31,545 nt of DNA from DATLRC01 sp035478435 (GCA_035478435.1 DATIJT010000003.1:1-31545), one strand, 5' to 3'. Shown: positions 1 through 8,641, counted from the stretch's first letter. Made by a program: numbers and translations. The notes: a model not told the origin generated them from the letters alone.

Positions 1-80
1 ATAACTATAGCGCCAACCGCGATTGAAACCAGTAGCTCAACCAGCGTGAAACCGGCAGTAGATTTTTTTAAACCACTCAT
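1..80 (-). CDS. Type IV prepilin-like protein, N-terminal fragment
   Basis: The gene starts with ATG at 80 and runs off the left edge, leaving 26 codons. The visible residues are a short basic leader, then GFTLVELLVSIAVGAIV. This is the class III signal peptide: the prepilin peptidase PilD would cut after the Gly and methylate the Phe, and Glu+5 is present. The hydrophobic stretch is the N-terminal helix that packs in the pilus core. A GAGG sequence sits 5 bases before the ATG and a TATAAT hexamer lies at 96-91 on the minus strand, so it may be transcribed on its own as well as from the pilin upstream. Whether it is a minor pilin (PilW/FimU type) or a second major pilin cannot be judged from this fragment. 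Confidence 0.8.
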   Translation of the reverse strand, partial: MSGLKKSTAGFTLVELLVSIAVGAIV

Positions 81-100
81 GCTTAGCCTCATTATAAAGC

Positions 101-128
101 AAAACCCCGGGGTTTAAGCCGGGGTTTT
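101..128 (-). terminator. Intrinsic terminator-like hairpin after the pilin gene
   Basis: A perfect 10 bp stem (AAAACCCCGG at 101-110 pairs with CCGGGGTTTT at 119-128) with an 8 base loop lies 21 bases past the pilin stop codon. On the minus strand the stem ends in TTTT followed by GCTTTAT. It is symmetrical and could work in both directions. It probably separates the pilin from the next pilin-like gene. Confidence 0.65.
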
Positions 129-149
129 GTAGAAGAAGTAACTTTAGAC

Positions 150-602
150 CTAATCCAAATTACTCTTAACGTAAGTACTGCCACCCTCTAAGGTAGCCGT
201 TAACGTATACTGCGCACAAGTAGTGTCATCAGCCTCACAGCTAGTACCGCTAGAGTTAGTCACGGCGTAAGAATAAACCTTAGCCGCTGGTGCTGCTGCT
301 AGAGTCGAGCTACTGCCTTGAGGGTCTTTCAAAGCCCCCACGTCCAGACTCTTCATATTAGCTGTTAACCAAGCCGCAGTGTTTAAGTCAGTCCGAGACG
401 GGTAATTGCCATTCTGGGCAAAGTACGCCTCTAACTGCGTCTGCAACGAGTTAACATCTGTTTGCCGCTCGCTATTGCGGGCTTTGGCTTGGATACCGCT
501 GTAAGTTGTAATGACTAAAGCGGCCAATATACCTATTACGACGATGACGATCAGAAGTTCCACTATCGTGAAGCCTTCGCTGCGTTTTTTAAGTGAGATC
601 AT
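150..602 (-). CDS. Type IV pilin (major pilin-like)
   Basis: This is a 150-residue prepilin. A 10-residue basic leader precedes GFTIVELLIVIVVIGILAAL, a classic class III signal and hydrophobic N-terminal helix with Glu+5. The rest is a small globular head with the stretch ARNSERQTDVNSLQTQLEAY, typical of GspG/PilA-type heads, and one C-terminal Cys pair near residues 122 and 128. It would be processed by PilD and polymerised by the PilB/PilC machine encoded next door. A strong Shine-Dalgarno (AAGGAGGG at 619-612) lies 9 bases before the ATG, and a TATAAT lies at 636-631. The last 46 codons are almost identical to the pilin at the right end of the window, so it belongs to a recently duplicated pair. 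Confidence 0.9.
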   Translation of the reverse strand: MISLKKRSEGFTIVELLIVIVVIGILAALVITTYSGIQAKARNSERQTDVNSLQTQLEAYFAQNGNYPSRTDLNTAAWLTANMKSLDVGALKDPQGSSSTLAAAPAAKVYSYAVTNSSGTSCEADDTTCAQYTLTATLEGGSTYVKSNLD

Positions 603-750
603 AAGGACCCACCCTCCTTAAATTTAAAAAATTATATTGTTAATTTTATAAGTGATCTTTGAGATAACGCTTGCACGCGTCTCAACTATCTGGCATTGAT
701 TATAGCCATAAGCGTTCCACAGTCAATATCTTTCTGAAAAACTCTTATGC
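603..750. other. Intergenic region between divergent pilin and orphan gene
   Basis: This holds the pilin ribosome binding site (612-619) and -10 (631-636, minus strand), then the promoter region of the plus-strand orphan. No gene is visible in it. Confidence 0.5.
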
Positions 751-779
751 TTGGAGATCTGTACCCCAAGGATTAGTAT
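751..779 (+). promoter_or_regulatory. Promoter placing +1 at the start codon of the 786 gene
   Basis: TTGGAG (751-756), a 17 base spacer, and TAGTAT (774-779). Six bases later comes ATG at 786, so transcription should start at the A of the start codon. There is no Shine-Dalgarno sequence. Confidence 0.6.
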
Positions 780-785
780 GCATTC

Positions 786-1334
786 ATGGCACAAGAGGTA
801 AAGCTATTTGAGGAAAAGGAGAACAAGGTTTGGGCTATGACACCGAAGCCGGAACTTGAAACCTTTGAAGGAGTTTTTGACGAGATCAACAAAAGAAATC
901 AGCGAGTTAATGCTGCCTTACCACCAAGAATTCGACCTATAGAGCCCATCCACCCGGAATTAACCAGCGCCACCCTTAATGATGTACTTGCCTACTGCAT
1001 CATAGGTCTTTCTCATATTCCTGATCTTGCAGAACGACGTATGCAGAGTGCCCTAGAGAGCGAGCGATTAAGCCGGGATAGGTTATACCAGCAAAGTTTC
1101 GTGGAAGCTACTTACTATCTTGGACCGCTGGCAGTGATTGCGTTTACGGCTATGGACGATAGCCAGCCGGAAGAGTGGGTAGTTGAAAGTTTCTTAGGAG
1201 ATAGTATTGAACCCAGAGTTGATGTTTTAGAAATGGTTTTTCCTACGATATTTGGAGTAGATGTCAGAGATCAAGCCAATTTAAATATTGCAATAGAAGC
1301 TTGGTACCCATCAACGCCTGCCCCGCTTAATTAA
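786..1334 (+). CDS. Hypothetical protein (182 aa)
   Basis: I do not recognise a family. The protein is soluble and acidic, with no signal peptide or membrane segment. The N-terminal third is charged and rich in Pro and Glu. A mostly helical middle follows (residues about 60-105), then a segment with YYLGPLAVIAFTAMDD that looks like a buried strand or helix. The start is supported by a promoter whose +1 falls on the ATG, not by a ribosome binding site. It ends 5 bases from the convergent pilC. It lies inside the pilus block but on the opposite strand, so a pilus role cannot be assumed. Confidence 0.65.
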   Translation: MAQEVKLFEEKENKVWAMTPKPELETFEGVFDEINKRNQRVNAALPPRIRPIEPIHPELTSATLNDVLAYCIIGLSHIPDLAERRMQSALESERLSRDRLYQQSFVEATYYLGPLAVIAFTAMDDSQPEEWVVESFLGDSIEPRVDVLEMVFPTIFGVDVRDQANLNIAIEAWYPSTPAPLN

Positions 1335-1339
1335 GTGCT

Positions 1340-2617
1340 TTAGCTGTTGCCGATATTTTTAGACAGGTTGGCGATTGGGCCCATGACGCTGGCGGCGATC
1401 AGTCCGACGGCCCCGCCCAAAAAGATAATCATAATCGGCTCGATTATAGCTGCCAACCCGTCAATCAGCACGGCGACCTCCTCTTCGTAAAAATCGGCCA
1501 CTTTTACCAGTACGGTGTCAATCTGGCCAGTCTCTTCGCCAACCATTAACATTTGGGCGACGATGGGCGGGAAGTGGTGGCTTTTGCTGATCGGTTCGCT
1601 TAGGGGCTTGCCGTTTTTGACTTCTTGGGCGGCGTCTTTCAGCTCTTTTTCGATCACTTTGTTGCCGATGGCGGCACCCGTAACTTCCAAAGCATCCAGC
1701 ACGCTTACCCCGGCGCTCATGAGTGAGGCGAAAGTCCGGGCGAAACGGGCGATGGCTACTTTCAAAATCACGACCTTGACGACTGGTAGGCGTAGCAATA
1801 GCCCATGGAATTGGTACTTGCCGGCGTCGGTACGGATGTAGCGCGAAACGTAGAAGCCAACCACGCCAAACACCAGCAGAATGAAGACCATGTTGGGTGC
1901 TTTGTTCAAAATCGGCACGGCCGCCAGGCCTGGTATGTGTTTGATGATGCTGGCGCTAATGCAAAAATTACTGGCATTGAGCAGGACCTGGGTGTAAATG
2001 GGCAATTTAGCGTTTGGCCCGCCCAGGTCTTTCAAAATCTTGCCGATTTTAGGCACGATCACTAGCATAATGCCAAAGAAAGCTATGATGGTGACACTTA
2101 GGATCACTACCGGGTACATCATGGCGCTTTTAATCTTTTTACGGATGCTGGCGTCTTGCTCGACCTGCAGGGCCAAGCGCTTTAAGATGTCGTCCAGGAT
2201 GCCGCCTTCTTCGCCGGCCCGCACCATATTCACGTAAACCTCGGAAAAGACATCGGGGAACTTAGCGAAAGCGTCGCCTAGTGCCAAACCGCCCTCTATA
2301 TCTTTAGTTACGCTGGCTAGTACTTCACGCATATATGAGTTTTCGGCGTCGCCTTGCAGCGCCGATAGCGAACGTGCCAGCGGTACGCCGGCGCTAATCA
2401 TCGTCGAAAGCTGGCGCGTAAAAACCACTAAATCGCCCAGCTTAACCTTCTTTTTACGGCCACGCTTGGCTTCGTGGCCGGGTTTACCGGTTGTTATCAC
2501 CACTGGCCGTAAGTTTTGGCGGTGAAGCGTGGCGACTAATTCTTCGCGGCTCGCCGATTCAACCGAACCGCTGACAGTTTTACCATCTTGGGTCTGGGCT
2601 TTATAGTTAAATAACAT
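1340..2617 (-). CDS. pilC: Type IV pilus inner membrane platform protein PilC
   Basis: The 425-residue protein has the usual PilC/GspF length and layout: a short N-terminal region beginning FNYKAQTQDGK, then two T2SSF domains (about residues 70-195 and 275-400). Each carries the family pattern FTRQLSTMISAGVPL or FARTFASLMSAGVSVLDAL, and later GEEGGILDDIL or GEETGQIDTVL. Membrane helices lie near residues 168-190, 240-260 and 388-412. PilC is the platform on which the PilB ATPase drives pilin into or out of the fibre. A GGAGGA sequence lies about 9 bases before the ATG. It is downstream of pilB on the same strand, separated by a 160 bp repeat region. Confidence 0.95.
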   Translation of the reverse strand: MLFNYKAQTQDGKTVSGSVESASREELVATLHRQNLRPVVITTGKPGHEAKRGRKKKVKLGDLVVFTRQLSTMISAGVPLARSLSALQGDAENSYMREVLASVTKDIEGGLALGDAFAKFPDVFSEVYVNMVRAGEEGGILDDILKRLALQVEQDASIRKKIKSAMMYPVVILSVTIIAFFGIMLVIVPKIGKILKDLGGPNAKLPIYTQVLLNASNFCISASIIKHIPGLAAVPILNKAPNMVFILLVFGVVGFYVSRYIRTDAGKYQFHGLLLRLPVVKVVILKVAIARFARTFASLMSAGVSVLDALEVTGAAIGNKVIEKELKDAAQEVKNGKPLSEPISKSHHFPPIVAQMLMVGEETGQIDTVLVKVADFYEEEVAVLIDGLAAIIEPIMIIFLGGAVGLIAASVMGPIANLSKNIGNS

Positions 2618-2640
2618 CAGTCGCGTCCTCCGGCCACTCC

Positions 2641-2760
2641 AATTAGCAATTCACAATTAGCAATTTTCAATGAAGGAGAACGCTTCGCGTTCAGAGTATT
2701 TTCATTGCTAATTGCTAATTGGTAATTCATTGCTAATAGGTCATTGCTAATTGTAAATTG
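2641..2760. repeat. Repeat cluster with imperfect inverted repeat between pilB and pilC
   Basis: Copies of a short AT-rich word are packed here. CAATTAGCAATT occurs twice on the left (from about 2640 and 2655). Its complement, in the form TCATTGCTAAT, occurs three times on the right (from about 2702, 2728 and 2741). The arms 2655-2674 and 2699-2722 can pair with three mismatches, enclosing a small perfect hairpin GAACGC-TTC-GCGTTC (2678-2692). It sits between two genes of one operon. Confidence 0.75.
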
Positions 2761-2777
2761 GGTTGGCGTAGTCATAA

Positions 2778-4589
2778 CTATTCCTGGGCCGTGACCCGTA
2801 AAATTTCCTCAACGGTAGTCTGGCCGCGCAAAGCTTTGACTAAACCGTCTAGCTGCATGGTCAGCATACCTTCTTTAATGCCCAAATTTTCAATGTTTTC
2901 ACTGGTGCTGCTACCAACGATCATTTTTTGGACTTCGTCGGAATTATTCAGGACTTCGTAAATGCCAATCCGGCCTTTGTAGCCGGCGTGGTTGCAGCTA
3001 TCACAGCCATCATCATGGGCTTTGTAAAGTTTGGTGATGTTGCTGGCGGTAGAGCTTAAGCTGTCAGTCGGCGCGCCCTTTGTCTTGGTATTTGACTTGC
3101 CAATGCCGCCTTCCAGCGCCACTTTTTCCAGCTCATTCAGGCGTTTGATGCCGCCATTGGCTTCCAGGTTAAAGCTTTTTTCGAGTTGTTTGAGCAGGTT
3201 AGCGTCAGGCGCCATGACTTCGCGGCAGTCTACGCACAAGCGGCGCACCAAGCGCTGGGCCACTACTACCCGGACGGTACTGGCTATTAGGAAAGGTTCA
3301 ACGCCCATGTCCAGCAGCCGCGGGAGGCAAGTGGCGGCGTTATTGGTGTGCAAGGTCGAAAATACTAAGTGGCCAGTTAGGGCGGCCTGGACCGCCAAGT
3401 CAGCCGTTTCACCGTCACGGATCTCGCCGACCATGATGATGTTAGGATCTTGGCGCAGCAGCGCCCTCAGGCCGTTGGCGAAAGTCATTCCCGCTACCGG
3501 GTTTACTTGGGTTTGGTTAACGCCCATTATCCGGTATTCCACCGGGTCTTCAACGGTGGATATATTAACATTCGGCGTATTTAACAGGTTGAGGACGCTA
3601 AACAGGGTCGTGGATTTACCAGAACCGGTCGGGCCAGTAACCAGCACCATGCCGTGGGGCTGGACGATTGCCAACTTTAGGGTTTCTAAGGCTCCGCCCC
3701 AAAAACCCAGCTCTTCAAAAGTGGCCGCTTTGCTCGATTCATTCAAAATACGCATCACCACTTTTTCGCCGTCGACAATCGGCAGGGTAGAAACCCGCAG
3801 GGCATAGACTAAATCGCTAACTTGGATCTTAAAGCGCCCGTCTTGTGGTGCCCGGTGCTCGTCTATCTTCAGGTTGCTCAAGATTTTGATGCGGCTAACC
3901 AGCGCTCCCAGTACTTTGCGGGGTAATTTGTTGGCCTCGCGCAGTAAACCGTCAATCCTATAACGTACTACGACGTAGTTTTCCCGCGGCTCAATGTGGA
4001 TGTCGCTAGCGCCGGCTTTAATGCCGTATTCGATGATGATATTTACCGTTTGGGCGATCGGCGAATCTTCGGCCAGGTCACTTTCATTCACCTCTTCATC
4101 TTCTACGACTTCTGTATCTTCAGTGGCAATTACTTTGGTAAGTTCATTGCTTATGTTGCCCCGGTATTGGTCCAGCGCGGCCTGCAGCAGGCTGTTGGTA
4201 GTAATGTGCACCTTCAGGTCGTGCCCCAGTTGTTTGCGCAAAAAGTTAATGGCCTGGATGTCGTCGGGATCGGCCATCGCGATCAATTTAGTGCCATCTG
4301 GGTTAATCTCAAACACTACGGCGTTATACTGGCGGGCAATCCGCTCCGGTAGCTCCTTCAGCACGTCGCGCTTGATCTCCTTAGCGTTCAGCTCTATAAA
4401 AGGTACTTCAATTTCGTCGGCATAAAGTTTGGTCAGGTCTTTTTCGGTCAGTAAGTTGCCGGCGATCACCAAATCCTGAAGCGGTTTTTTTTCGCTCAAT
4501 TCTTGTTCGCGCAAACCAGCCAGCTGTTCTTTAGTGAACTTGCCGGTTTTGGTAAGTAGTTTCTCGACTAAAGCATCTGGTATACGCAT
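2778..4589 (-). CDS. pilB: Type IV pilus assembly ATPase PilB
   Basis: This 603-residue hexameric AAA-type ATPase powers pilus extension. An N-terminal MshEN/GspE-N domain (about 1-150) is followed by an acidic linker (155-175) and the T2SSE ATPase core. In the core, GPTGSGKST (319-327) is Walker A, IIMVGEIRDGETADLA is Walker B with the Asp box residues, and HLVFSTLHTNNA is the His box. A zinc-binding tetracysteine follows: CVDC, then after a longer than usual low-complexity insert, CDSCNHAGYKGR. The length and tetracysteine favour PilB over the retraction ATPase PilT. No pilT is present in this window. The ATG at 4589 has no clear ribosome binding site. It is the first gene of the pilB-pilC-pilin run. 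Confidence 0.95.
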   Translation of the reverse strand: MRIPDALVEKLLTKTGKFTKEQLAGLREQELSEKKPLQDLVIAGNLLTEKDLTKLYADEIEVPFIELNAKEIKRDVLKELPERIARQYNAVVFEINPDGTKLIAMADPDDIQAINFLRKQLGHDLKVHITTNSLLQAALDQYRGNISNELTKVIATEDTEVVEDEEVNESDLAEDSPIAQTVNIIIEYGIKAGASDIHIEPRENYVVVRYRIDGLLREANKLPRKVLGALVSRIKILSNLKIDEHRAPQDGRFKIQVSDLVYALRVSTLPIVDGEKVVMRILNESSKAATFEELGFWGGALETLKLAIVQPHGMVLVTGPTGSGKSTTLFSVLNLLNTPNVNISTVEDPVEYRIMGVNQTQVNPVAGMTFANGLRALLRQDPNIIMVGEIRDGETADLAVQAALTGHLVFSTLHTNNAATCLPRLLDMGVEPFLIASTVRVVVAQRLVRRLCVDCREVMAPDANLLKQLEKSFNLEANGGIKRLNELEKVALEGGIGKSNTKTKGAPTDSLSSTASNITKLYKAHDDGCDSCNHAGYKGRIGIYEVLNNSDEVQKMIVGSSTSENIENLGIKEGMLTMQLDGLVKALRGQTTVEEILRVTAQE

Positions 4590-4828
4590 AATTTTTTGTA
4601 TTAATTATTCCCACTCATACTGCCAATCATTTTATCAGTGTCTAGCGCAAAACGTAAGCGTTTAAACTGTTTATCGTTCTCCAATTACTATTTACTGTGC
4701 GTTAGCCGTTAGGCCATTTTCTATAAATAATGGATCACGGTAAATAGAAACCCCAAAATTAAACATTTGTTAACTTATTACTAAAATCAAGCGCTAGCAA
4801 TTTCCAGATAAAAGACGGACGTGTATAG
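4590..4828. other. Divergent intergenic region pilB/recA
   Basis: AT-rich non-coding DNA of about 240 bases ahead of the recA promoter. No convincing gene or long repeat is seen. It must carry the pilB promoter, but no strong -35/-10 pair stands out. Confidence 0.4.
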
Positions 4829-4844
4829 TGCTAAAATATTAGCA
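4829..4844 (+). promoter_or_regulatory. recA extended -10 inside a palindromic operator-like site
   Basis: TGCTAAAATATTAGCA has perfect 6 base arms (TGCTAA/TTAGCA) around AATA. The left arm contains an extended -10 (TGC-TAAAAT, 4829-4837). A repressor bound here would block recA transcription. It does not match the E. coli (CTGT-N8-ACAG) or Bacillus (GAAC-N4-GTTC) LexA boxes. The recA leader would be about 40 bases, ending in a strong GAAGGAG ribosome site. Confidence 0.45.
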
Positions 4845-4885
4845 AAGGGTGAGACACTTAGATTCAACTAACCGAAGGAGTTTTT

Positions 4886-5905
<1,020 letters not shown>

Positions 5906-5907
5906 CT

Positions 5908-6468
5908 ATGAAACGGGCAGTGATCTTACACGGCACGGACGGCTCGCCAGAAGGCAACTGGCTTCCATGGCTAAAAGCTGGGCTAGAAAACCGCGGCTAT
6001 GAAGTTTGGGTGCCCAATCTACCGAATAACCATGCTCCAAACAGAAAAGTTTATAATGATTTCCTTTTTAATTCCGAATGGGATTTTAAAGATAATTTGG
6101 TAATTGGCCACTCGTCTGGCGCGGTATCGATATTAAATTTGCTCGAGGACTCACGTTGCCCGCGCATTAAAACTGGGGTCTTAGTTGGTGCTTGGGCTCG
6201 AATGGATGAAACTGATCTGGATAGGGAACAATTTAGAGATTTATTTCCACAAAACGGTTTCGATTTTGAAGCTATTAAAAGTAAAACTGGGAAGCTGCTT
6301 TTTTTGCATGGTGATGACGACCCTTATTGTCCGCTTGAACAGGCTAAATGGCTGGCCGAGCATACAGGCAGTGAAATTATTGTCATCCCGGGCGGCCAAC
6401 ATCTCGGATCTAATTATCCCAAATTCCCCGAACTAATAAATGCCCTGGAAGAACGTAATTTACTGTGA
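5908..6468 (+). CDS. RBBP9/YdeN-type alpha/beta hydrolase
   Basis: A 186-residue small serine hydrolase of the RBBP9/YdeN family. It has HGTDGSPEGNW near the N-terminus (oxyanion region), nucleophile elbow GHSSGA (Ser about 70), then LFLHGDDDPYCP carrying the acidic residue and PGGQHLG carrying the catalytic His. No signal peptide, so it is cytoplasmic. The substrate of this family in bacteria is mostly unknown. It starts 2 bases after the recA stop codon and overlaps the next gene by 4 bases, so it is translationally coupled within the recA operon. Confidence 0.85.
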   Translation: MKRAVILHGTDGSPEGNWLPWLKAGLENRGYEVWVPNLPNNHAPNRKVYNDFLFNSEWDFKDNLVIGHSSGAVSILNLLEDSRCPRIKTGVLVGAWARMDETDLDREQFRDLFPQNGFDFEAIKSKTGKLLFLHGDDDPYCPLEQAKWLAEHTGSEIIVIPGGQHLGSNYPKFPELINALEERNLL

Positions 6469-6977
6469 GCGATATACCTATCCAAATAGTTGATGAAAAC
6501 GATCAACCGGTTGGGGCTGCTACTGGCAGTGAGGCCTGGACCAATGGGCTTATCCATCGTATTGCTCGGATTATGGTCGAGGATCTGAGGGGCCGAGTAC
6601 TTTTACAGAAAAGATCCAGTAATTCAACTTTATATCCTAGTTGTTGGGACAATTCAGCCGCCGGTCACGTAGATGAAGGCGAATCTTACGAGATAGCTGC
6701 CAACAGGGAAGCGAGTGAAGAAATTGGCCTGAAAAATGTAAAATTAGAGGCAATAGGCTACTACCGCTCAAGTGATCATTATCAAAACAAAATACTCAAT
6801 CGATTCAATAAGGTTTATAGAGTTGTTATAGATCCAGATACAATATTTAAGGTTGATCCGGGGGAAGTCTCCGAAGTCCGCTGGTTTACGATTGATGAAG
6901 TAAAAAAGCTAATCGCCGACCATCCCGACCAAGTAACCGATGGTATTTTGCAAGTTTTTGAAAATTTTTATAAATGA
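6465..6977 (+). CDS. Nudix hydrolase, IPP isomerase/YfcD-like
   Basis: The 170-residue protein carries a complete Nudix box, GHVDEGESYEIAANREASEE followed by IG, matching G-x5-E-x7-REUxEExGU. The preamble (IVDENDQPVG, LIHRIARIMVED, LLQKRSSNSTLYP, WDNSAAGH) resembles the isopentenyl diphosphate isomerase/YfcD branch. True IDI activity also needs a catalytic Cys and Glu set. A Cys is present in SCWDNSAAGH, but activity cannot be assigned from that. The start is GTG, whose GTGA overlaps the previous stop codon, and its own stop overlaps recX the same way. Pyrophosphohydrolase activity on a nucleotide or prenyl substrate is the safe call. Confidence 0.85.
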   Translation: MSDIPIQIVDENDQPVGAATGSEAWTNGLIHRIARIMVEDLRGRVLLQKRSSNSTLYPSCWDNSAAGHVDEGESYEIAANREASEEIGLKNVKLEAIGYYRSSDHYQNKILNRFNKVYRVVIDPDTIFKVDPGEVSEVRWFTIDEVKKLIADHPDQVTDGILQVFENFYK

Positions 6978-7573
6978 AAATTACCAAAATCGTCCAGCAA
7001 GCTAAGCGACAAGATCGCTACTCGATCTTTGTAGACGACAAATACGCCTTTTCTTTGAGTGACAGCGCTCTGCTCGAAAGCAAGTTGACACCTGGCCAAG
7101 AGATTGATAGCAGGGAACTGGGGGAGTGGAAGAAATTATCAGCGGACGACAAGCTTTATAACCAGACTTTGAACTACATCGCCCTCCGTCCGCGTAGCCA
7201 GTGGGAAGTTGAATTTTACCTGCAACGAAAAAAAGCCTCCCCTGCCCTGACATCTACTATAGTTAACAAGTTAAGTAAAATTGGCTTGATTGATGATGAC
7301 AAGTTCGCCCGCGCTTATGTCGCCGACCGGCGCTTACTCCGCCCTACTTCACGCCGTAAGCTTATAGCCGAGCTTCGCAAAAAACGGATCGCCGACAATA
7401 TTATCCAACAGGCTATAGGCACGGAAGAGCAAGATGAACAGGCTGCCCTATTGGAAATGATTGCCCGCAAACGCAAGCAAACTAAATACCAAGATGACCT
7501 AAAACTAATGCAATATCTCGCCCGCCAAGGCTTCAACTACGACGACATAAAACAGGCGCTTAAAAGAGAATAA
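6974..7573 (+). CDS. recX: Regulatory protein RecX
   Basis: RecX (199 residues) binds RecA filaments and limits their growth. Three-helix repeats are seen: DDKLYNQTLNYIALRPRSQWEVEFYLQRK, then VNKLSKIGLIDDDKFARAYVADR with the conserved G-[LY]-[IL]-[DN]-D-x-x-[FY]-A, then RRKLIAELRKKRI with a D-x-[IV]-I pattern. The N-terminal 50 residues (ITKIVQQAKRQDRYSIFVDD) form the extra N-terminal beta region common in RecX. It is the last gene of the recA operon, joined by an ATGA overlap. Confidence 0.93.
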   Translation: MKITKIVQQAKRQDRYSIFVDDKYAFSLSDSALLESKLTPGQEIDSRELGEWKKLSADDKLYNQTLNYIALRPRSQWEVEFYLQRKKASPALTSTIVNKLSKIGLIDDDKFARAYVADRRLLRPTSRRKLIAELRKKRIADNIIQQAIGTEEQDEQAALLEMIARKRKQTKYQDDLKLMQYLARQGFNYDDIKQALKRE

Positions 7574-7589
7574 AAACCACCTCATTGTC

Positions 7590-7609
7590 ATTCCAGCGAA
7601 AGCTGGAAT
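7590..7609 (+). repeat. REP-like hairpin downstream of recX
   Basis: ATTCCAGC-GAAA-GCTGGAAT is an 8 bp perfect stem with a GAAA tetraloop, set in GTCATTCCAGCG and GGAATCCAG. This resembles the widespread REP-type word of many bacteria. It may stabilise or terminate the recA operon transcript, but there is no T-run. Confidence 0.6.
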
Positions 7610-7660
7610 CCAGTCAGGAATAATCAATTATTCATATTCTTTTTAAAAGAACCAAACCCA

Positions 7661-7685
7661 TTACTTTTTGCTCGGCAAAAAGTAA
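7661..7685. repeat. Perfect 11 bp inverted repeat
   Basis: TTACTTTTTGC (7661-7671) and GCAAAAAGTAA (7675-7685) pair perfectly around TCG. On either strand the stem carries a run of five T. It could be an intrinsic terminator. Confidence 0.6.
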
Positions 7686-7700
7686 TACAAAAAGCCGACA

Positions 7701-7867
7701 GGCAGCTCCAAAACACTATTGCCAGCAGATACCAGTAACTCGGCGTGCAGCCAGGACTCCCTCTGGTCGGCCCCAATTAATATTCTCAAGGAGAATTGGG
7801 GCTAAACTGGCCGCAGTGACCCGCCAAGTTACTGATTGCTGGCATCGGTTTTGGAGAGCCTGGAGAA
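7701..7867. repeat. Large imperfect palindrome (~167 bp)
   Basis: The two halves are complementary over most of their length: CTCCAAAAC (from 7706) with GTTTTGGAG (from 7848); GCCAGCA then CAGTAACT-GGCG (7720-7745) with CGCCAAGTTACTG and TGCTGGC (7822-7842); and CCCCAATT (7780-7787) with AATTGGGG (7794-7801). The tip holds ATTCTC-AAG-GAGAAT. Size and nested layout resemble the elements at 19683 and 31010, but the apical sequence differs. Confidence 0.75.
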
Positions 7868-7977
7868 CCCCACCATATCTTGGCCCTTGCTCTTTTATAG
7901 GTCCGGAGTAGCCGTGAAACTGCTAATTAAAATAACAACTAACGCATTGTAAAAATAAATAGTGGATGGCAAACGAC

Positions 7978-8496
7978 TTAGGCAACCGCCGCGGTGGCTG
8001 GGACAGGGCTTTTTTCTAACAGGTCGTTGATGATGATCCGTTTGGGGGTAATTTCCTGGACTTGGGAACGGTCAATGCTCAAATTGCCCCCGGTAAAACT
8101 CTTTAAAATCGACTGCGAGACATAAATTTTCTGCACATACATGGTAGTCATTTCGACGGCGTAGTCGCTGACTTTACCGACCTTTTGGTGGCTGACAGTC
8201 TCAACTTGCTTACCAATTAGCTCAAATCGTAAGTCCAAAACGTCTTTCAAGCGTACCAATTCCTCTGGCTCGCTCAGGACATCGTGGTCATTGACCACAA
8301 AGCCCTGAGGTAGGGTGTCGCGGATGTCTTGGTATAAAAGTATTAGCTCTTGCTTATTAAAGCGGTCCTGACAGTAAAAACCCTCTATTTTCAGGTTGTT
8401 AGGGTTAAAGATTGTCGAAGTGACTGTAGCTATTGGCAAGCCTGTCCGCAAACTCAGCACCGATTTATTTAGTAGACTTCCACTCAGCTGTAGCAT
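7978..8496 (-). CDS. PRC-barrel-like protein
   Basis: Using the ATG at 8496 the protein has 172 residues. It looks like two PRC-barrel-type beta domains: the first begins LSGSLLNKSVLSLRTGLPIA and the second includes ELIGKQVETVSHQKVGKVSD, the usual LIGKxVxxxxGxKVGxVxD pattern. PRC-barrels occur in ribosome maturation and RNA processing factors and as stand-alone proteins. The role here is unknown. An ATG 12 codons upstream (8532) is in frame, but a TATAAT at 8508-8503 lies 6 bases before the inner ATG, which favours the inner start on a leaderless mRNA. The C-terminus ends in an Ala/Pro-rich tail. Confidence 0.75.
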   Translation of the reverse strand: MLQLSGSLLNKSVLSLRTGLPIATVTSTIFNPNNLKIEGFYCQDRFNKQELILLYQDIRDTLPQGFVVNDHDVLSEPEELVRLKDVLDLRFELIGKQVETVSHQKVGKVSDYAVEMTTMYVQKIYVSQSILKSFTGGNLSIDRSQVQEITPKRIIINDLLEKSPVPATAAVA

Positions 8497-8605
8497 GTAT
8501 TTATTATATAACGCTAGTGCAGTTTCCGGCATTGTAGCAAGTTCTCAAACACTCAATTATTAAAAATTCATGAATGTATTTTTTACATTTATAAAGCGCT
8601 ACTGC

Positions 8606-8635
8606 TTGCAAGTGATATGAAGGCAACTTTAGAAT
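8606..8635 (+). promoter_or_regulatory. Promoter of the lamin-tail protein gene, leaderless
   Basis: TTGCAA (8606-8611), an 18 base spacer, TAGAAT (8630-8635), then 6 bases to the ATG at 8642. The transcript should begin at the start codon. No ribosome binding site is seen. Confidence 0.65.
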
Positions 8636-8641
8636 GGCGCT

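Larger units (their letters stand above)
7574..7977. other. 404 bp gene-free region made of palindromes
   Basis: No coding frame is credible here. The stretch holds a REP-like hairpin (7590-7609), a second perfect hairpin (7661-7685), and a large imperfect inverted repeat (about 7701-7867). These are listed separately. The rest is AT-rich linker. Confidence 0.7.

Noticed and set aside
2641..2760. Possible CRISPR array in the repeat cluster
   Set aside because: The repeats are 11-12 bases, in both orientations, irregularly spaced and without uniform spacers. There are no cas genes in the window.
3031..3807. 258-codon plus-strand open frame inside pilB
   Set aside because: It is opposite well-conserved PilB motifs (Walker A and B), and its own product resembles nothing.
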